Part shown: one piece after another, positions 1 through 13,300 of the stretch
Layout of the letters: every line of letters starts with the position of its first letter
How positions within the stretch are numbered: position 1 is the stretch's first letter
Assembly (NCBI GenBank): GCA_964017145.1
Contig: OZ024843.1
Location: 1,913,001-1,977,000 of the forward strand
Direction: 5' to 3'
DNA from: Agrocybe praecox
Lineage: Eukaryota > Basidiomycota > Agaricomycetes > Agaricales > Agrocybaceae
Length of the DNA: 64,000 nucleotides
Position numbers and translations under genes: made by a program
The notes under the pieces: model-generated
The model's database searches: none
What the model saw: only the letters and a program-made list of their open reading frames with translations
What the model was told of the DNA's origin: nothing

Positions 1-1050
1 AGACGAGAATGCGGAATGTTTGTGACTGGAAGGGAAGTCAATAAATTAGTATTCTGAGGCACGATGTGGCACGCACACTAATGCAGAAAGGGTCGCTACT
101 TCGAGGTACTCTGAGGCTTCCGGCTTCAAAAAGAGCGTAATCTCAGTCCCTCGTCCCAAAGTATTGCCTCTGGGATCCGGATAGACATCGAATGTGCTGT
201 CGTCGGCAGAGGAGCTAAAAACGTGTTGACCAGGTTGGGGATTGTTTTCAGATTTTGGTGGAATGGACGCGACTTCGACACGATCAGCTACCAAGAAACT
301 ACTGTAGAATCCCAAACCGAAGGCGCCAATGAGATTTCCGGTTGCCGTAGCGTCCCCGCTTTCAGCTTTTGCCAAGAAGTCAGAAGTTCCCGACTTGGCC
401 AGAGTTCCCTGCGCAAAGATATTTATCAACCATTATTCGTGTATGGCTTGAGGCAGTCTGGGATTCATACCAGGTTGTTGGTCAGCTCTTCCGGTGACAT
501 TCCAATACCAGTGTCTGTATCTCATCAGACAAGTGCCGACCTCGAGTAGCAAGGGAAACCCACCTGTGATAATCAAACGTCCTCCCTTCCCATCCTCGTC
601 CTTCACGGCCTTAATTGTGATATTCAAGGGGTCTGTGCCATCCCAGGCGCTCTTGTCCGTGAGTGCGACAAGGCGCAATTTCTCCAAGGCGTCATTGGCA
701 TTTGAAATTAATTCCCGAATAAAGATTTCCCTAGTGTAACAATGAGAATCGTCTCTTAATGTGGATGGCCGTGCGTACTCACTGATGAGAATAAAGACTA
801 GATAGAGGGAAGCTCAAGAAGTGTTTCTGACCCGTCACCCCTCGCGAAAGCTCTTACCTATTGATCACGATTTTCCGTAGCCGTGCTACATCGCTCTGCA
901 CGGTAGAGCGTGGTCAGATCGCATTCCACGAGAGAGAGAGAAAGATCCATAGCTTACCTGGTAATTATGCTTGGATTTGACCGTCTCATCTGCAGCACCG
1001 TATGAAGATAGAAAGGCCAAGGAGAAAAGTAATGGTCGAACTAGACGCAT
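1..1050 (-). CDS. Endoplasmin (GRP94-type ER Hsp90), N-terminal part, runs off left edge
   Basis: ATP-dependent chaperone of the endoplasmic reticulum lumen. The start ATG at 1050 opens a hydrophobic signal peptide ([20 protein letters not shown]). Spliced exons then give the Hsp90 N-terminal ATPase domain: [20 protein letters not shown] with the catalytic Glu and the ATP-binding Asn, DTGIGM with the ADP-binding Asp, [12 protein letters not shown], the glycine-rich [15 protein letters not shown], and [16 protein letters not shown] short insert ([10 protein letters not shown]) before the glycine-rich lid sits where GRP94 differs from cytosolic Hsp90. A 15 nt exon at 783-797 supplies the missing LYSH of the helix before REIF. 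The middle and C-terminal domains, and any ER-retention tail, lie outside the window. Family and ER location are well supported; ortholog status rests on the partial sequence only. Confidence 0.93.
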
Positions 1051-1561
1051 TGTCGTTGATTTGTTCACTCAACGGGGTGACCAGATTTAGAATCAATCCC
1101 GCGTTGACGAGTACAGGTACTTCACAGCTAATGGACTACGGAAAGGTTACGCGCGTAGTATATATGTGAATGGATTATCAAACGCGATCATTCCCGAATA
1201 ATGTGTAGACTGACGTGTCAGTTTCGTGGCCGTCAGGTTCAAGTGCTTTTATTCCCACCACATCGGTCATATGACCGTAATCGAAACACTAACGCTCGTG
1301 GTCCCTGCCAAACGAGAAAGCACATACTCATGCGCCAACGAACTTTCGACAGATCCATGTGTAGATTTCTAAACGTCCACGTCGTTCAGCCACATACTTC
1401 TACATTATCGCGGTAACTAGAAGATATTATTCCGGTACGGCGATAGAGTACACGACCTAAAGAAAGAAAGAACACAACTGAGTGCTGAAACGCTGGAGCC
1501 GCAAATATGAATAAACGGTAAATGTGCATTGCTGGATGAACTTGTGCGCCACCTTCAATCC
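1051..1561. other. Intergenic: endoplasmin promoter and TCERG1-like 3' region
   Basis: About 510 bp between the start of the endoplasmin gene and the stop of the next minus-strand gene. Only short, unconvincing ORFs occur. It must hold the endoplasmin promoter. I see no clear TATA box, repeat or RNA gene. Confidence 0.6.
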
Positions 1562-4068
1562 TCAACCATCTACATGGACGGAAAGTTTGGATGCCGACAG
1601 ACGGGAAAGGTAGTCCTATAGAAATTGAGATGACGTCAATATGCTGGATAGAGTCCTTGTCTGAGGTATCGCTCACCCGGATCCAACGTTCTCTTTGCTC
1701 AGGAACATGGTCAAACATGATATAACGTTTGTCGTTCTGAGGTGGATGAGAAAACAAAACAGTCGAACAACAAATATGCGATACATACCTTCAAGACCTT
1801 TTCCATTTCTTTGATATCAACATTCTTTGCCAACGCCTTCATGTCAACTTTTTCTTCTCCTGTTTCCCCTATATCTTCGGCGTCAATTTCAAGACCGCCG
1901 CTCACGCCTTGTCCACCGATTTTGTTTAGACGACCCCAGAATTCGACAAACGAATTCTCTTCCATCATTTCATCGAATGCAGCACGACACGCTGTAGTCC
2001 TCTCCCTTTGCCACTTATTGAATTCATCCTCTAACTGTTCTTCATCGAATCCAAGTTTGACCACTGGAGCTGAGGAGATGATTGTGTTGAGAGGTAATAC
2101 GTTGAAGCTTGTCGCCAAAGATGGGGAATGCGTTTGGAAAACGCTGTGCAGGTTGACCAATTGCTTCTCACGTAAATGCGACACATGGGTATTGAATAGA
2201 TGTATTTGATGACTTTGAGAAAGCGGGGAACTCGTAAATCGGGGATCGGTCTTGAGTTGTGCAAGGGATTTGTCCCAGGTAGTCTAATTGAAGAAGTTAA
2301 TAACGGACCATGTAGACAGAGATTTCGTACTTGTGGTTCACGAATTGCATCCGTTAACAGCATCCTAGATAAAATTGGAATGAAAAGTTAGCGTGAGTGC
2401 CACAGCAAGTGTTCCATAAATCAAGATAGTCCATGCACACCTAAACAACCGTTCGCCTTCCTCTTTATCTATGCCAGCCTTGGATTTTTCGATTTCTGCG
2501 TCTAAACGTTGACGTTCATTCTTGACTTTATCTTCCCGCTCCTTCACTGCCCGATTTCTTCGTTCCTGGCGGTCTAAGGTATTTTCATGTGAAGATTGAT
2601 CGTGTGCAGGTGCCTGACCATGTGCGGCTGATGAATCTTTCCCTTTTTTGAATGTGTCGAATAACTCTTCACGGAGACTTGAAGATCCAACAGCATCATA
2701 GCGAGGGTCCTTGTATATGCTTCTTTTAGCCTGTGAGGAAGGTTATTATATCTGAAGCTTTATATATTTCAGGGGGCACGATAATACCTCTTTCCAAGTA
2801 GTACCGTGGGCGAGGAATGACTGCTCCTTGAGAAGTGCAAAGAAATCGGCCTCCGCTTTCTGTGCCGCAGCCCTCTTTTCTAAATAGTAGTCAGTATAGC
2901 CTCCCAATTATAAGAAGTATTATAAATACATACGTTCCCCAAGCTCCTTCAAATAATCTCTGAACCTTTTCTCTCGTTCTCTGTCGTCACGTCCCCAAGT
3001 GTAGAACCGGCGGTCCTTTTTCCATGTTCTTCTGAAATCTGTCCAACTAGCTCTTGTGCTCTTTATTTCTTCTTTCAAAAGTTGTTCAAAATCATCTTTT
3101 GGATTTGGTGCTGCCTTTTCTTTTTTGACGGTAGATTGGCGTAGTTCACGGGCTCTCTCCTTACAATACTCGTCGAAGGCCTCTCTCCGAGCTGCTACAG
3201 AGGGTAGAAGAACATACCGAGGATCAGATATGAATAGAGGCAAGGACTTATCCCAGGGATGTAGCGGATTAATGTCCTTTTCTCTAAGCAAATTCTGAAA
3301 CCGAAGTGAATGGAGAGGCAGAGAAAAAATATTGTTGTTTACGTACCTTAAATAAGGCCTTTCCCTCTTCAATAGAAAGATCAACCCGTGAAGGTACGAC
3401 CACTTCTGCAGCCCTCTGGGCATGTTCTTCCAGCTCTGCCTCTCGTTCCTTTCGTAGTCGTTCTTCCTCTGCTTCAGCTGCCAGTTGCTCAGCTGCTTCA
3501 CGTTGCCAGTCCTCCTCCTCTTCCTCGGATTCGTCCTCACTAGTGCCCTCTTGTTCATCTTCAATTTTGGCTTTTTTATTTGTAATGACTTCATCGACAG
3601 GAACTGGTTCCTCGGCCTTTCGTTTACTTTGTTCCGTCTGTTTACCAGGTCCTTCGGAAGGGCGGTCAACATTTGACCTTTGGGTCTCTTGTGCCTGAAA
3701 GGCCTCCAATGCAGACTTCAGTTCGTCAGGCACTGTCCAAACACTTTCTTTCCTGATTTTATGAGAATAAAAGACATTGCCTTCGGTTGTTGTTACTTTC
3801 AACCAATCAGTTCCCGGTATAGGTGTCTTGAGTAAGGGCTTCTCTTTCTTCTTGGGGGTGCTATCTGCCGGTTCGGTAGATTGTACGATAGGCCGAATGT
3901 AGGTCGATTCTCGGGTAAGAGCATTGAAATAGTATGGCTGACCAGTAGGTCCTAACATAAAAATATCAATTAAACGACCGTTATTATAGATACCTGATGG
4001 AACAGTCTACCAAGGTGCTCTGTCCATCCCTGTGGTAGAGGATACCGAGCGTAAGGGAATGTGGACAT
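1562..4068 (-). CDS. WW/FF-domain transcription elongation and splicing regulator (TCERG1/CA150 type)
   Basis: Nuclear protein of the family that couples RNA polymerase II elongation to splicing (human TCERG1; S. pombe Dre4 is the likely fungal counterpart). The first WW domain is split by an intron: exon 1 (4068-4011) encodes PLPQGWTEHL and exon 2, from 3951, continues GPTGQPYYFNALTRESTYIRP. A second WW follows (DWLKVTTTEGNVFYSH). Then comes an acidic/basic low-complexity linker and at least four FF repeats, for example around INPLHPWDKSLPLFISDPRY and SWTDFRRTWKKDRRFYTWG. The last exon (1615-1562) ends DYLSRLSASKLSVHVDG after an intron whose readthrough would break the frame. The alternative identity is a Prp40-like U1 factor, but the C-terminal repeats fit TCERG1 better. 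Confidence 0.88.
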
Positions 4069-4382
4069 CGTGGAAGAAGCAAAGCTATGTTTAGTTGATG
4101 TATAGCGGTTATTGACTCAATGAGTTCGCTTGAATTACCCAGAAATGTCACTTGTACGGTCACGTGTACTCGTCTATCCTTGTCTTTCCTATTCGCGATC
4201 AATGCGGTTAGCTATTTTTAAACGATTGCCGTTTCTCCAGTCTTTGGCGTCGTAGTATCCGCATCGGACCAAAATCCTGTCATGCATCTCCCCCACCATA
4301 TGTCTTTAGATCCCTCTTATAACCACAGGATCAAAATGGATTGTCGGTTCTCGGATTCTCGTCCCTTCCTTCAGTTACCGCC
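4069..4382. promoter_or_regulatory. Divergent promoter region, TCERG1-like / MFS permease
   Basis: This 314 bp stretch separates two divergent start codons and must contain both promoters. It includes a CACGTG-type palindrome near 4160. No unambiguous TATA box is visible. Confidence 0.45.
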
Positions 4383-7158
4383 ATGTCTTCAGCTCAAAAG
4401 CAAGGTCAATTTCAGGTCACCGAGGCCTCAGAAAGGCACAAAGCCATGTCCAAACGGGTTCTCTGGAAACTCGACTGTCATGTTCTGCCTCCTTTGGCTC
4501 TCGTAAGTCACCTATGTCAGTAACATTTTTCTGAGCGCCATCGATAACGATGTTATAGCTTTGGTTGGCAAATTTCATCGATAGGAGCAATGTAGGGAAT
4601 GCAAGGTAAATTATCTCTCGGTAGAACCTATCGTAAAGACAACTTATATCTACGACTTGCTTTAGGATAGCGGGTCTTGAGAGGGATACCCACCTACAGG
4701 GAAACCAGTTCAACATTGTGTTGGCCGGCAAGTATCTTATGACGCCTGTCTGAATCTGAATCTTCCTGCTTACTATATGTTTGTAGTATTTTATGTTGCG
4801 TGAGTGCGCCGCTCTTATAAAACAATCAAATCATAATTCTTTGTGAACAGCTACCTCTTAGTGGAACTACCGTCAAACATGGTCTTGAAGAAAATGAAAC
4901 CAAATGTACGTGTATGCGCATGCGCATGATGTACATGAAGATCTCATCTATATATTCAACAGAGATGGATCCCATTGCTCGTCTGCTTATGGGGTGTAAT
5001 CACCACACTTTCATCACTGGTGGGTTAATGAGGGCTTCACGGTGGGCGTAACGTTAAAATGACGGCATGAACCTACTAGGTACAAAATTTCCAAGGCCTT
5101 GTCGCTATTCGAGTCTTTCTGGGTTTATTTGAAGGCGGCCTGCTCCCGGGAATTGTAAGTCCATTTATTGTGCGTATAAATGGGAAATATACTCACGAAT
5201 TCGGATAGATTCTATACTTGAGTACGCTCTATAAGCGTCATGAATTACAATTGAGGTACGTTAACAAAATAAAAAACAAACATTTTTGGGTTATGACATA
5301 GTCCTACTGGTCAGGGTTGGTATATTCTACGCTTCTGGTAAGTTTTTCCTCCGTCATTATGCTAATTCGAGAGCTTATTTTCATTTTCTTCACAAGCCTC
5401 TCTTTCTGGGGCCTTCGGTGGCGAGTCCGATTCTTCTATTTGATCAGGCACATCATTTTGATCCTTCCCACAGGACTTCTTGCGACGGCCATTCTCAAGA
5501 TGGACGGGGTCGGCTCACTCGCCGGCTGGCGATGGATCTTTGTACGCACGCGTAGTTCATTCTGTTGGCCGAGATTCACGCTTGTTACAGATCTTGGAAG
5601 GACTTGCCACTGTTATCGCGAGTTTTATTGCGGCGTGGTATTTGCCTGAGGGGCTTGCTACTGCACCTTTCTTTACCGATGAAGAGCGCGAGTTTGCACG
5701 TAAGTCTTCAAAAAACCTTCCGGAAACTCATGATGATGGGTTCTCCTTCAGTCGAGCGCTTCAATTTGGACGGGGCTACATCATCAGTGGTGCTCGATCC
5801 AGAAAGCCCTCCTTCTGCCAAGTCAGTCGAAGATGCGAAAGGCGAGGAAGACATCCAATTAGAGCATGCCGAAACAACGAGCTCCACAAATGGGAACGTG
5901 GTGGAAGAAGCATTCGAATGGCGCGAAATTTGGAGAGGTATTTTTCTCCAGAATTTCAATTACTCCGGACTGTACTTCATATATCTATTATCGACAGGTG
6001 TTTTCGAAATACAAGTCTGGCTCACTGGAATGGCGTACTTTGGACTGATTGTCAGTTTGTACTCCTACTCCCTGTTTCTGTGAGTGCCATCTTTGTTTTT
6101 CCAGTCTTTCAATTATAAAACTAAGAGGAGTAGTCCTACCATTGTAGCCGGTCTGGGATACTCAGGGCCGGCTGCCCAACTTCACACAGGTAGTAATTTA
6201 ACTACTCGGCTATATGACAAAAGTTCTAATTTAAATACTTCAGTTCCCCCATATGTTCCAGCAGCTGTTCTCACAGGTAATGTCTCGTATGATACTTCTG
6301 AAAGCATGAGACTGAGCGGCTTTAGTCTGCGTTGCCGTTCTGAGCGATCGTTTCAGATGGCGTGGGCCCTTTATCCTGATATGTTTACCTTTTGCCATCG
6401 TCGGTTAGTGCGAATTTACTCTGCGTTATCTACGAAGTTAACAGCCATCGTGCAGGATATGTTCTTGCCATAACAGCCGAAACAAATCGTACACGGTACA
6501 TCGCTGTGTTTTTCATGGCTGCCGGAGTGTTGGTGTCTCATTCTTTCCGTTGAATTCGTCATGTTAACCCACGTTGTGCTATTTAGCTACCCATCTGCAC
6601 CAAGTATCTTGTAAGGATATAATTGAGCTGCCCCACCCACGGCTCCTGCTGATAACACATCTAGATCTATCCTACCTAATAATAGCAGTGGTCACTACAA
6701 GAGAGCAGCAACCACTGCTTTGCAACTAGCCATTGCTAATGCTGGGTAAGAACACCTTATATTATTTGCAATTTAATCTAACATAACTTCTCAGTGGATT
6801 TGTCGCAACGTTTGCTTATACTCCAGGTCAGTTTAGGCGCTCGCGTGCCTATAATGTTTTGGGCCAAGACCAACATTGTTCCGTTTAGATCAATCACCGA
6901 AGTACATCCGCGGGCATACCATAGCACTCGTTTTCGTCGTGCTTGCATGGTTCTTTACAGCACTCAACGTGTAGGTTACTTCTTGGCCATGAGAAAGCTT
7001 GCTAAACAATTTACAGCTGTTACTGCATCTGGGAAAACCGAGCTCGTGAACAGGGCCGTCGCAACGACAATATCACCAAATATCAAAACCTCGTCGCTGA
7101 AGGGAAAACTAGAGCGCCAATTGGTGATCGCCACCCAGAATTCCGCTTTACGTTGTGA
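4383..7158 (+). CDS. MFS permease, allantoate permease / anion:cation symporter family (Dal5 type)
   Basis: Plasma-membrane transporter of the major facilitator superfamily, probably carrying organic anions such as allantoate, nicotinate or other carboxylates; the substrate cannot be read from sequence. Many exons join into one open frame starting MSSAQKQGQF. Family motifs follow in order: an N-terminal cytosolic helix ending in KLDCHVLPPLAL, FEGGLLPGIILYLS with YKRHELQLRVGIFYAS, SLAGWRWIFILEGLATVIASF, FEWREIWR before the second half, LTGMAYFGLIVSLYSYSLFLP, and GLGYSGPAAQLHTVPPYVPA. The end is GDRHPEFRFTL, stop 7158. The central loop (about 5740-5935) is longer and more acidic than is usual. 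One junction (5418-5473) uses either a GC donor or a GT donor three bases upstream. The gene looks intact. Confidence 0.9.
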
Positions 7159-7317
7159 TATAGAACAATGTCGTCAGGTTCGTCAGGTCATGAAATTTAT
7201 GTCTAAACTTGTACAAGTATAAAATACACGAAAAAATGGTATCATTACAAATGCGTCAAACAATTCGAAATGCCAAAATAGATAAGCAGAGCTACGATAA
7301 CATGCAGAGTCCAAAAA

Positions 7318-10300
7318 TTATTGGGCATAGAATCTGGATAGAGAAAATTAGTTCCAAAGTCCACATAGCAAAACGGGAGTTGAGAACACACTTTTTGTTA
7401 ACTTGGAAAAGGAATTTCTCAAAATTGACCTTGACTTTACCATTGAACAACGATAAAGACTGCCTGTTTTCATACTTGGCCTGTAAAAGATCTTCCATCC
7501 GAATATCCTCAGTCGCGATACGGGTAGTAATGCCCAGCATATTCGATTCAAGAGAGAGATTGAAAACACCCGCTATATTGGACGACATCGTGATTTGAAG
7601 CTTATCAAATTGACGGGGAGAATATTGGTCGATTGAGAGGAGAATACCCCTTTCGTAGAACGTTTTAGCCGAATAGAGGAAGGAACCAAATTGTGGAGCT
7701 TGTCCAGTTTTTTGCAAGTAACGAACGTGGAAAAACTGTTTGGTAAAAGGAAGAAGAACAGTGCGTCGTTTGCTAGATACAATTATGTCAGTAATTTTAT
7801 GATACACGACTGCAATCACACAGGCATACCCTTTTCCTTTTTGCATAGTATTCATAGCCCCCTCCACGTAATTGTTATAACTGTCGATCTGCTCTTCGAA
7901 GTACTTCTTGCGTTCTGCTAATTGTCGGAGCGCTTCGTTCATACTCTGCATTTCCTGCTGGCGTTGAAGCCTTTTCCTGTGCTTGCTCCGCACATCTCCT
8001 GCGATTGCATTCAAGATACCCTGGAAACCATCTTCACGAGTTATTTTCCCTTGTTTCTCAAGCTCAAGAAGGTTTGAGATTGCCAGAGCTTTGACAGCAG
8101 CAAATTTCAATCTGAAAAGACAGTTAAAAAACATTGGAGTAGCAAAGCGAGGAACATACGATCTGATATCCTCTAATCGGTAGGCGGTGTCATTCGCCAT
8201 GTTAGAAGGTTGACGTCTGGGCATCTGTCGGATTTCATTCTCAATCTCAGCTTCAAGAATATCTTCCCATAGAATTTCATCGTTTTCGGTGACCGGTCGC
8301 ATCAGTGATTCTAAAAGATCTTGCGCGGGCTGGACACGAAGAATGGCTAGCACACCCCGCTTAGCTTGCACCCAGAGTGTCTTTTCTTCAGCATGAGGGT
8401 CTAGAACAAGCTTTAGCATGAACATAATAGACATCAATTTTAATTTAAGAAATACCTTGAACATAGGCGAAGCGGTTGGTCAGTTGAAGAGTGATGGCGG
8501 TATCACGAGCATCCTTCAACTCTTCGTTATCCAGATGAGGAACTCCGCCAAGTTCTGCTAAAATGACTTTCAGAGTGCCACCATGCTCGGGTTCCTATTT
8601 CATAATAAATTAAGGATCGGTCAGAGAGGATTCAATCAACATACCAAGAAAGCCTGGTGCTGGATCAACAACGAATGTATTGAATATATTTCATTAGGTG
8701 AAATGTATATAGGCTTTGGTTGCACAGTGGCATCCATGAATTCATGAGCATGAAATTGTGCTTCCGCATCAGGTACATCAGCGACTGGAAACAATATCAG
8801 TAGATTTTTCTCTGGGGTAACGTTCGATAAATTACCCTGGATGAACCACGCTGAAAGCTGTTGGATGGCTTTCCGTACAAAATCATTGATGGGAACATAA
8901 CTAGGTTGTACTTCATCAAACTCAAGTCCAGTCACAATTTGGGAGAGGACTTTGGAGATCTGAGCTAGATTTTTCTTCGCGCCACCAATGTTGACTGCTT
9001 TCGGGACGATGTCGAACGTTTCGGGAGCACTATAGGACAGATGAAAAATTTAAAATCTACGGTATAGCATAACACGTACACAAGAGCAGGGTTGATATAT
9101 CGATGGAATATCAGCCTTCCGAGACAAGCACTGAAAGCATCTTCAGAATGTCCGTCAAACTTCTCCTATGGAATAAAATGAGTGTCAGTAGTCTTTCTAT
9201 CATACTAACGACGGCACAGACCCTAAGACTCATGAGGGTTTCCCTCGCAAGATAGCGCATACTGTATGGCATCTTCTTGGTAGACTGGACCATGGCATTG
9301 ACAAAGGCTTCTGTCCACCATTGAAGCACTTGTAGGTCTATTTCCGAGTTCAACGAATGATCAGAATAAAGTAACAATAAGAAGAGAAAAAGAAACGAAC
9401 GACGAATATATATTGCCCGAGTATCTGGATCTACGACGGCTTCGCGGAATGAAAGATCTTTGGGCACTGAACTGGATTTGGCGGATTTCATTTCTTCAAC
9501 CGCAATGCGTGCTTGATGAATCTATTTCATCGAAAAGGATGAGCAAACCGATTGTCCAATGAAGAAATAGCGCCTACCAAAACAGGGTCAGCCTCAAGGT
9601 CCAAATCATCGGCATCTATGAGCTCTCGTATGATGCTCTGGAAAGCGTCTCGCACGTAGGTCACTTGTCGTGATCGAACATAATGTGCGGCGATGTTTAT
9701 ATACATCGGGTGTTTATTAACCAAACTATCGAGAGTTGGAGCATTGTAGATCTCGTCTTTGATGGCAAGCTAATACTATATGCTCAGTGCACACACAAGA
9801 CGAGAATTGAAATCACGAACCTGGAATAGTTTAAGTAAAAGGAAATCCTCTCTCCTGTCTTGACCATAACCGAACAAAGTCAGGACCACGCGTTCCGTGA
9901 ATTGACGCGCAGATTCGGGTGAGTCATTCTTGGAAAGTCGGATAAAAAGCTTGTTCAAATAATCACCGCGAGTCTGAAGTAGATAGAACAATTGTTGGTA
10001 CAACTCCAACTTCTTGCGAGCGTCTTGGTCAAGTGTATTCGGACCAGAAAATGGGTCCCCATGAGCGGCAAGAAGGGAAACACGAGCTGCATGTAACGCA
10101 GCGCTGTCATGTCGCTTTCCAGCCTTGATAACGTCTTCAAAGCTCCTGAGGTTATCAAGTACCAGGGCAATCTTGGTGTCGAGGTCCTGGACATCATTTT
10201 CGAGAGCTTGATTTTCTCTGATATGCTCCACCACCCGTTTTCTCAACCTCTCGACTTTGATTTCATCCTGGAAATCAGCCTCCGAATCATCCAAAAGATG

Positions 10301-13300
10301 AACGAAATTCTTGATTGTTCCAACAGTGACGTTCTTGCCCAAGGTAAGCTGTCGGTATTGCTCCCGTGTCTCTTTAGCACGGAAAAGAGATTGGATCTTG
10401 ACAACCTTGTTAAGGTTCTCGTGGTAGTATTCCATCTTCTTGCGGAAGGAACGGCGAAGCAAAGTCCCACGCAGTAACGCTTGAAGCATAGTGGCAACAG
10501 GATGACTTCGGTGCAAGTGATCCCTCCATGCCCGATATTCGCTCCTAAGCATGGCTCCCCTACCAGCAGCTTGCAGTCCGATAACATCAGGAAGGACTAC
10601 ATCAAGCTTTTTGTCCAGTTCCCGGTGTTGTTTACGAATAAGAGATGCTTTCGCTGCCGCTTGCAACCCGCCAACAGCTTTAATCGTTTTGATATCCACA
10701 AGTGCCTTCTTGAGGCTGACATGTTGTTGGTGTATCAAGTTGGCTCGAGCCCGGGCCTGCAAGCCAACAATGACGCCAGTAGCTTTCCGTAGGCCTCGGA
10801 TTAGCATCAATAACCGCTTCCTGGCCAGGTATGTACGAGCAGCAGCTTGTATAGCAATTACAACATGGGTAACATTCTCGAGTTTAGCGAGTTGGGATCG
10901 CATTCTCCGTCGCATGATTACTCCTCGACAGTGAGCTTGCAATGAGACAATGCTATCTTCTGTACGGTACAACCGACCCATGCGCTTGGCTAGCTGGCGG
11001 CGTAAAAGAAGTCCCCTAACACGAGCCTGGAGAGAAGTGACAGACTCGAAGACCTTGGGCTGAATGAAAGATTTAACAATTTCTTTTTGGGTCCGACGAA
11101 GTAGATGTCCACGAGCTATTGCTTGCATGCTCTTCGCTGGGAAACTAATTTTGCGTAGGGCAGTCTTTAAACGGTTAACGCGGCGACGTACAAGCACTCC
11201 ACGGAGTTGTGCCTGAAGCTTGATAACATGGGGAACAGATCTCTTCAAAGAACGTAGCTTGGCATGCCACTGTTTTCTGAAGAGAATGCCTCTGATTCGA
11301 GCTTGAAGATGAATAGCCCATGGTGTCAAGGCATCCCTCGCATGACGGCCTGCGCGTATTTGCCGTCTAACCAAAACTCCTTTCAGATGTGTTTGCAGTT
11401 TAAGAATATGACGTTCAGCGAGGCGTAGTCGACCCTTGTAGGCGACCAAAGCTTTACGGGCAAGGAACCCTCGGCATTGGCTTTGTAGCGAAATGATCGA
11501 AGACTCGTTCTCGAGTAGCAACCTGTCTCGCCCTGCAAGGTGAATTTTTAATTAATCGCACTTTTTCGTGGAATGAAGTATGGAACTTACGTTCATCCTC
11601 TGTCTCAACTTCCACCTCAGGTTCCTCGTTAATTTCCTTCGCTAGCTCTCTGCCAACGTTACCGAAATTTGGCATCGCTATTCCAGCATCTTTGAGACCT
11701 TTCTGGGTTTGCAAGAGTTGATCGTCAGAGAAGTGTAGATGACCAAGAAGGTTCCCTATCCGTTGGGCCATTCCACGTCGAGCAAGTAAATGACTAGAGA
11801 AAAAAATGAGTATGAAACGTATGTAAGACGGTAAGAGTAGCCGTACCTTAGGGCGTGAATGCAATAAATGACCTTCGGAAGATTCTTCTTGTCATATAAA
11901 TCTGTCAATTCGAATATAAAGCACTAAAACAACTGTGAGCACAAAATTATTTCTGGAGAAGCTCCTCTTACTTCGGGTAATCCTATTTCACGGACAAATC
12001 TAAAGAAATGCTGATAATTATCGGAATGGCGAAAGTCCAGCTTAGGAGCCTATTGTGGGGAAGGGTAGTTGAGAGCAAGTCAAACGAAAAGCAAGAAGAG
12101 CAAACACATACTTCATAAATTTTGCGGACAGCATTCTCCCCCAAAAATGACCGGACAAGTTTCGCCAGTACCACACCATTTCGAAGACCATCTTCCAGCT
12201 CCACAACACCAAACTCGAGTTCTTCACCCAAGCATCCTTCGATCCACTGTTGCGCTTCTCCGACGTGACACAGGTACTCATACGCTTGTAAAAGATGCCG
12301 TTGCTTGTCGGCCCAGGATCCACCATAAAGACGAGATGAGGGCGTAGGAGTAGGAGCAAGCCCAGGAGCTTTTAAGGGTATACGACCCGGTAAACCAGCA
12401 ACTCCATCTCCTTGAAGGACTCCGGAGGGTGTTAAGGCCGGTTTTTGTAAATTCGTATTGATGTGGCGACTGCGTAACATCTTGGCCCTATCTTTGCGAA
12501 GTCCAAGGGGGTCTACTACGTTTTCTTTTTCTTTTTCCGTCTCTACTTCCTTCTCCTTCTCTCGCACGATCGGTTCAGGAACATCATCACCATCCCCACT
12601 CGCAATGCGGGGCAGATGGTTCCCCAGTCTGCGTCTCCCAGACACCGACAGAGTCTCAATGTACGAGTCCGACTTCTTGTTGGCCATATACGAACTACGA
12701 TACACAGGCGGATGCATGGGAGACGAAGGTATGGAAGGTTTACTGGGGGAAGCCGGAGGCGTAGGAAAGGTCAAATCAATAGAAGGTGATATAAAATTGT
12801 GACGGGCTGAGAGAGGGGTGTATGTGCGGCTGGGGGTTACGTTGTTGTCAGGATATACAACAGATCGAGGCCTGGGGGATGGACCATTGAATGAGGGCGA
12901 TTTTTCAGACTTGAGGTAGGATGGACTAGGGCCGCTGGCATCGTTCTTTGACCCTGAAGGAGTTGTCAACTTTGATGTCGAGTCAAGAGTATATGATCTA
13001 TGTAGTCGGCTAGACGGTGGATTTGGGGAACTGGCAAAGGTATCTGATTGGGATGAATAAGACTTTGTTGGAGAAAGCTGTACCGGAATATGTATGCGAT
13101 GAGGAGTGGAATCTGTATGGGAATCTGCCTCTACTGAGATTCCGGTAGAGTTTGGAGAAAGAGGTGAGGCGATAATAGGGGCGGGAAGAGTCTGGCGCTT
13201 GAGGTATTTGGGAGTCGTCGTTGTCGTGAAGGATGGGGGAGTAAGCGGCCGATCACGATCGAGGGGATTCTCGGAACCTGGAGTCTTCAAATTCGGAAGC

